NCBI GenBank assembly: GCA_021791615.1
Contig: JAJYWG010000403.1
Location: 1-9,137 of the forward strand
Length of the DNA: 9,137 nucleotides
Direction of reading: 5' to 3'
Source: Actinomycetes bacterium
GTDB lineage: Bacteria > Actinomycetota > Acidimicrobiia > Acidimicrobiales > RAAP-2
Shown: piece after piece, positions 6,239-9,137 of the stretch
Position numbering within the stretch: position 1 is the stretch's first letter
How the letters are laid out: each line of letters begins with the position of its first letter
Position numbers and translations under genes: made by a program
The notes under the pieces: generated by a model
The model's database searches: none
Told to the model about the DNA's origin: nothing
What the model saw: only the letters and a program-made list of their open reading frames with translations

Positions 6239-6988
6239 GTGGCTCGAGAGAACCTGATCGCGCGTACTTTCGTGGAGCTGGCCGACACCCTGGTCGAGGG
6301 ATACGACCCGATCGAGTTCCTCCACCACCTGGCCGAGCGCTGCGTCGAGGTGCTCGCGACGGCGGAGGCGGGCCTGGTGCTGGTCGATGCTCGTGGGCAG
6401 CTGCAGGCATTGGCTTCCTCGAGCGAACGCATGCACCTCATCGAGCTCCTCGAGGTCCAGCACGAAGACGGTCCCTGCCTCGACTGCTGGCGCAGCGGCA
6501 ATGCCGTTGCCGAGGACCATCTGGCCGACGCCGCCGGACGCTGGCCGCTCTTCGCTTCTGCGGCCCTGCAGGCTGGGTTCGCGTCGGTCTACGCCGTGCC
6601 GATGCGTCATCGTGACGAGCGCCTCGGCGCCCTCAACCTGTTCGCCAACGAGGCCGCCGGCTTGGCCGACACTGACCTGGTCCTTGCCCAGGCGATGGCC
6701 GACGTGGCCACGATCGGCATCCTCCACGAGCGGTTCATCGCCCGGCGCGAGGAGGTCACCGAGCAACTTCAGGTGGCGTTCAACACACGGGTGGTCCTCG
6801 AGCAGGCCAAGGGCGTCGTCGCCGAGTCGGTGAGGACCGATATGGACAAAGCCTTTGCGCTCCTGCGCGGCTATGCCCGCCATCACAACCTCTTGCTCTC
6901 CGAGGTGGCACGACAGGTGGTCGACCGTGAGCTCGCTGCTGACGCACTCGTGGTCCAGCCCCGAAGCCGCCCGGGCCGCCGCCACTGA
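6239..6988 (+). CDS. GAF-ANTAR domain regulator 2
   Basis: A 249-residue protein from the GTG at 6239, chosen because AGGAGG occurs twice just upstream (6223-6228 and 6231-6236), the first with 10-nt spacing; an upstream GTG at 6206 lacks an SD. The GAF domain spans ~14-165 (DPIEFLHHLAERCVEVLATAEAGLVLVD, EDGPCLDCWRSGNAV, WPLFASAALQAGFASVYAVPMR, RLGALNLFA). The ANTAR domain spans ~175-228 (FNTRVVLEQAKGVVAES..MDKAFALLRGYARHHNLLLSEVARQVV) and is closer to the usual actinobacterial ANTAR consensus than regulator 1. Cys80 and Cys83 form an unusual CLDC pair in the GAF domain, possibly redox- or metal-sensing (inference). The two regulators are divergent in sequence, so they may sense different signals or form heterodimers; ANTAR proteins commonly work as dimers. 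Confidence 0.93.
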   Translation: MARENLIARTFVELADTLVEGYDPIEFLHHLAERCVEVLATAEAGLVLVDARGQLQALASSSERMHLIELLEVQHEDGPCLDCWRSGNAVAEDHLADAAGRWPLFASAALQAGFASVYAVPMRHRDERLGALNLFANEAAGLADTDLVLAQAMADVATIGILHERFIARREEVTEQLQVAFNTRVVLEQAKGVVAESVRTDMDKAFALLRGYARHHNLLLSEVARQVVDRELAADALVVQPRSRPGRRH

Positions 6989-7053
6989 AACCACACTAGG
7001 CCGACCGGGCACATCATCCCCTGAGGCCCTCGGTTTCTCACGTTGCGTCCGCC

Positions 7054-7082
7054 TTGTAAAGCCGCGGGGATGGCGGTAGCCT
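7054..7082 (+). promoter_or_regulatory. Candidate promoter of leader L3/STAS gene
   Basis: TTGTAA (7054-7059), a 17-nt spacer and TAGCCT (7077-7082) form a plausible housekeeping-type promoter, with 4 of 6 matches in the -35 and the key T-A---T in the -10. A start near 7089 would give a ~120-nt leader containing both L3 hairpins. Confidence 0.4.
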
Positions 7083-7208
7083 CCTTCGAGGCAGGTGCGG
7101 TTGAGAGTCGGTAGGTTCTGACCGCCACATCGTTGCTCCAGACCCTGGCGACGCAGACCCGAGCGGTGGGCTCGGAAAGACGCCCAGGAAGATAAGGAGC
7201 GACGGAGA
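7075..7208 (+). promoter_or_regulatory. Leader element copy L3 (dual hairpin) ahead of STAS gene
   Basis: Plus-strand copy of the dispersed leader. The 22-bp core is at 7129-7150. Hairpin 1 is CCAG-ACC-CTGG (7138-7148), followed by a 10-nt linker and hairpin 2, a perfect CCGAGC-GGTGG-GCTCGG (7159-7175). AAAGACGCC and the SD AAGGAG (7194-7199) follow, aligning with L2. GGTAG lies 52 nt upstream of the core. Compared with L1 and L2, the hairpin-2 stem is preserved while its loop changes completely (GTTTT, GTCAT, GGTGG), which suggests the structure matters rather than the loop sequence. A one-nucleotide deletion relative to L2 lies in the linker, so the repeat is not a conserved coding sequence. 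Confidence 0.65.
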
Positions 7209-7679
7209 TTGCCAGCACCGGCATCCACTGACGTTGTACCGGCGTGCCGCCCGGCAGCGGGCAGCTCGTGGGCCAGCGTCGCCAGCTCTGCTCTCTGCGA
7301 TGTCAAGCCCTGGTCTACGACGGGCGGGATGCTTGCCGGCGCACCACCACTTCGAGCCAACCCAGTGCTGAGAGTGCGGCCAGTGCTGAGACTGCGGCCA
7401 GTGCTGAGTCGCGGGCCCAAAGGGCTCATCTGCGACCTGAGCGGCGTGAGCTTCTTGGGAGCGGCTGGCCTGACGGTGCTGCTGGTCGCCCGACTGCGGG
7501 CCATGGCCTACCACGCCTGGTTCTATCTCGTGTGCCCGCAGCCACTGCCGCGCAGGGTAGTCACGCTGGTCGGCCCGGACGCCGTGTTCAGCCTCCACGA
7601 CCATGTGGCCGAAGCAGCCACCGCCCAAGCACGGCGCGAGGGCCCTCCCGTATTGGCCACCGCAGCGAGGGCCAAATGA
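7209..7679 (+). CDS. STAS-domain protein with atypical N-terminus
   Basis: A 156-residue frame from TTG at 7209, 9 nt after AAGGAG. The C-terminal ~88 residues (from about 7416) match the core and end of an anti-sigma-factor-antagonist STAS domain: GLICDLSGVSFLGAAGLTVLLVARL, then YLVCPQPLPRRVVTLVGPDAVFSLHDHVAEA. In partner-switching antagonists the segment before the helix is typically D-S-A/x-G with a phosphorylatable Ser; here it is GAAG, so the phospho-switch residue is absent. The first two strands and helix of STAS are not recognisable. Residues ~52-68 are instead encoded by an 18-bp tandem repeat (PVLRVR, PVLRLR, PVLSR). The protein may be a divergent, constitutively competent antagonist, or a gene whose 5' part was rearranged. 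It lies downstream of, and on the same strand as, the GAF-ANTAR pair, under its own leader. Confidence 0.65.
   Translation: MPAPASTDVVPACRPAAGSSWASVASSALCDVKPWSTTGGMLAGAPPLRANPVLRVRPVLRLRPVLSRGPKGLICDLSGVSFLGAAGLTVLLVARLRAMAYHAWFYLVCPQPLPRRVVTLVGPDAVFSLHDHVAEAATAQARREGPPVLATAARAK
7362..7415. repeat. 18-bp tandem repeat, three units, inside STAS ORF
   Basis: Units are at 7362-7379 (CCAGTGCTGAGAGTGCGG), 7380-7397 (one substitution) and 7398-7415 (identical for 11 bp, then diverged). The unit length is a multiple of three, so the frame stays open. It adds PVLR-type hexapeptides exactly where the N-terminal STAS elements would be expected. Confidence 0.9.
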
Positions 7680-7707
7680 CCTGGCTCCTGGCACGTCAAG
7701 GTGACCC

Positions 7708-7723
7708 TGTGGGTGCCGAGAAC
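7708..7723 (+). repeat. IS left terminal inverted repeat
   Basis: Matches the right end at 13 of 16 positions in inverted orientation and begins with TGT. Preceded by CCC, the possible target duplication. Confidence 0.65.
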
Positions 7724-7737
7724 CCCGTCTGCCCAGC

Positions 7738-8816
7738 TCAGGCCGCCATCCGATATTCGTGGATGACGCCGCCCAGACCGTCGGCTCTTCGTAGCCTGGC
7801 TGGGTCAGCCGTGCCGATGAGCGTAGGAGGCTTGTCGAGCGCGGACGACGCACGTTGGCTGAGGGAGGCGGTGGGGGCGGTGGGAGTTGTAGTGCTCGAC
7901 GTATTCGCCGACCACGGCCTCCAGATGGCGGCGGCCGAGGATGATCATCCGGTCGAGGCACTCGTGCCGCATGGTGCCGATCACGCGCTCGCAGATGGCG
8001 TTGGCCCGGGGTGCCCGGACGGGGGGCCTTGATGGTCCTGGTGCCCTCTGCGGCGAAGACGGCGTCGAAGGAAGCGGTGAACTTGGCGTCGCGATCGCGG
8101 ATGAGGAACCTGACCGCGTTTGTTTCGTCGGCGAGGTCCATCGAGAGGTTGCGGGCCTGCTGGGCCACCCAGTCAGCAGCCGGCTTGGCGATCACGCCGG
8201 CGATCCGCACGAGGCGCGTGTCGTGGTGGATGAACACCAGGACGTAGAGCCTGCGGAGGAGGACCGAGTCGACATGGAAGAAGTCGCAGGCCATCAATCC
8301 TTTCGCCTGTGCGGGGAGGAACTCCGCACAGGTCGGCCCCGACCTACGCGGCGAGGGTTCGATGCCGTGGCGCTTGAGGATCGCCCAGACGCTCGAGGCG
8401 GCGATGACGATGCCCATGGTGGCGAGCTCGCCGTGGATGCGCCGGTAGCCCCAAGTCGGGTTCTCCTTCGCCAAGCGGAGGACAAGCGCGGTAGTTCCTT
8501 TCGCGATGGCCGGTCGGCCGGGCCGGCCGTGTGGGTACGTCCAGTGCTGAGCCGCAAGGTCCCGGTGCCAGCGCAGCAGGGTTGCTGGCTGGACGAAGAG
8601 GCTGCAGAGGCGTCGGCGGGGGAGCAGTCGTGCGAGCCCCGCCAGCACCGCCCGATCTGCCGACTCCAGCGCCGGTCGGTGGACCTGGCGCCGGAGGACT
8701 GCCACCTCGTGTCGGAGCATGCTGACCTCGATGGCGAGGTCCGTGTCACTGCGACCGATGAGTCGGATGAGCTGGAGGACGCGGCAGAACGCCGGGTAGA
8801 GGAGCGAAAGGGTCAT
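7738..8816 (-). pseudogene. Integrase-type (rve) transposase with two frameshifts
   Basis: ATG at 8816 (MTLSLLYPAFCRVLQLIRL) opens a transposase of ~358 residues once two frameshifts are repaired. The N-terminal part has a Leu-rich helix (VSMLRHEVAVLRRQ) and a helix-turn-helix (WGYRRIHGELATMGI). The rve catalytic core follows: first Asp in GLMACDFFHVDS, second in FLIRDRDAKFTASFD, and Glu in NAICERVIGTM. Just before that Glu, a run of six C (minus strand, about 8021-8026) where five are expected shifts the frame. A second extra C, near 7880-7890, lies after the NSHRPHR block. The original frame then ends naturally as VIHEYRMAA at TGA 7738-7740. Without repair the protein loses the catalytic Glu, so this copy cannot transpose itself. 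Homopolymer sequencing error could explain the first shift. Confidence 0.85.
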
Positions 8817-8878
8817 CGCTGGATGCTCTCCGAACCTGAGTCCAGCCGTCAAAGTGCTGGTCGCAGGCGATGGATGGC

Positions 8879-8894
8879 ATTCTCGGTACCGACA
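8879..8894 (-). repeat. IS right terminal inverted repeat
   Basis: Minus-strand TGTCGGTACCGAGAAT, the partner of 7708-7723 with three mismatches. Followed by CCC, the possible target duplication. Confidence 0.65.
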
Positions 8895-8952
8895 CCCTAT
8901 GCCAGGCCTGGTGTCGACGTCCGTCGACAGGCAGTGGTTGCGGACGTACGTC

Positions 8953-8988
8953 GACGCCTCTACCCACTTAGACGCCTCTACCCACTTA
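8953..8988. repeat. Exact 18-bp tandem duplication
   Basis: GACGCCTCTACCCACTTA occurs at 8953-8970 and again at 8971-8988 with no mismatch, followed by ATTG. An identical pair in otherwise non-coding DNA indicates a recent slippage or duplication, or a paired binding site. Confidence 0.95.
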
Positions 8989-9048
8989 ATTGTGCGCGCC
9001 ACTACAGGCGCACCGACTCGCAGGACGGCACGCGCCATCCTGGCCGGA

Positions 9049-9067
9049 CGGCAACCCGCCGTTGCCG
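9049..9067. repeat. Perfect 7-bp stem-loop
   Basis: CGGCAAC-CCGCC-GTTGCCG, a perfect 7-bp stem with a 5-nt loop. No T-run on either side, so it is not a typical intrinsic terminator. On the plus strand it is followed by GCGCCAAAAGCG. Confidence 0.6.
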
Positions 9068-9137
9068 GCGCCAAAAGCGATAGTGCCCGCCGGTCCTCCC
9101 GGCCCGCACGCGCCAATGGCCATGACCCCCTAACACG

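Larger units (their letters stand above)
7708..8894 (-). mobile_element. Insertion sequence with rve/DDE transposase (IS3/IS481-like), degraded
   Basis: An element of about 1187 bp bounded by imperfect 16-bp inverted repeats beginning TGT and ending ACA: TGTGGGTGCCGAGAAC at 7708-7723 and, on the minus strand, TGTCGGTACCGAGAAT at 8894-8879 (13 of 16 identical). Both ends are flanked by CCC (7705-7707 and 8895-8897), consistent with a 3-bp target duplication though too short to prove it. One transposase gene fills it on the minus strand, with ~78 bp upstream and ~14 bp between its stop and the inverted repeat. The element inserted 28 bp downstream of the STAS stop. Family placement rests on the integrase-type transposase and TG..CA ends. 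Confidence 0.8.
8895..9137. other. Non-coding right flank with repeats and hairpins
   Basis: No gene is recognisable in this stretch; the frames crossing it show no family pattern and no SD. Contents, in order: an imperfect inverted repeat whose left arm GGTGTCGACGTCCG (8910-8923) faces CGGACGTACGTCGACGCC (8941-8958, with a small bulge) around a 17-nt loop; an exact 18-bp duplication (8953-8988); and a perfect hairpin (9049-9067). It may be the edge of another mobile element or an intergenic control region for a gene right of the window. Confidence 0.5.

Noticed and set aside
7362..7415. CRISPR array
   Set aside because: The 18-bp units are contiguous with no spacers, and no cas genes are present.
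5921..7504. 527-codon minus-strand open frame
   Set aside because: It is antisense to both GAF-ANTAR genes and leader L3, with no recognisable domain.
8015..8035. Programmed ribosomal frameshift in the transposase
   Set aside because: A second, independent frameshift follows, and transposases of this type are usually one continuous frame, so decay or sequencing error is more likely.
8531..8560. Match of CCAGTGCTGAG in the IS to the tandem repeat at 7362-7415
   Set aside because: Only 11 bp are shared, lying inside well-conserved transposase coding sequence (AQHW); chance is the simpler explanation.
7038..9116. 692-codon minus-strand open frame read as one protein
   Set aside because: Only 8816 to about 8026 is transposase. 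The rest is upstream non-coding DNA and out-of-frame IS, STAS antisense and leader L3 sequence kept open by high GC.

Overview
The window is high-GC DNA with G/C-rich third positions and purine-rich Shine-Dalgarno (SD) sites. Its families (GAF-ANTAR regulators, a STAS protein, an actinobacterial-looking integrase-type transposase) suggest an actinomycete, possibly an acidimicrobial lineage. This is inferred from protein style only; there is no rRNA or other phylogenetic marker.

Layout. The left half reads on the minus strand from about 5.03 kb: a ~125-nt leader element (copy L2), an 82-codon small ORF, an FtsH-type membrane protease whose likely GTG start overlaps the small ORF stop (GTGA), a chimeric pseudogene (first half of an MFS exporter joined out of frame to the last ~198 codons of a cytidylate-kinase-like protein), a PRC-barrel-like protein with a Met/Gly-rich linker, and a decayed triosephosphate isomerase. 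A second leader copy (L1) then points off the left edge. The right half reads on the plus strand: a candidate promoter, a 32-codon leader ORF overlapping (ATGA) the first of two GAF-ANTAR genes, a pair of perfect hairpins between those genes, the second GAF-ANTAR gene, a third leader copy (L3) with a recognisable promoter, and a STAS protein with an atypical N-terminus. A ~1.19-kb insertion sequence follows, with a twice-frameshifted transposase, and then about 240 bp of non-coding DNA with an exact 18-bp duplication and hairpins.

Main finding. A 22-bp core is identical in all three leaders and sits in about 100 bp of weaker similarity. Each copy reads core hairpin (CCAG-ACC-CTGG), 10-12 nt linker, second hairpin with a 5-nt loop and, where the window allows, a conserved SD just before a reading frame. 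The element precedes the small-ORF/ftsH unit, the STAS gene and an unseen gene left of the window. A pair with the same geometry (3-nt loop, 9-nt linker, 5-nt loop) lies between the two GAF-ANTAR genes. ANTAR proteins are known to bind tandem hairpins in RNA leaders, so a local ANTAR/leader-RNA regulon joining stress proteolysis (FtsH), PRC and STAS functions is a reasonable testable hypothesis. The loops do not match the hexaloop described for EutV-type targets, so this remains inference.

The pseudogenes, insertion sequence and tandem duplications mark this as an eroding accessory region.
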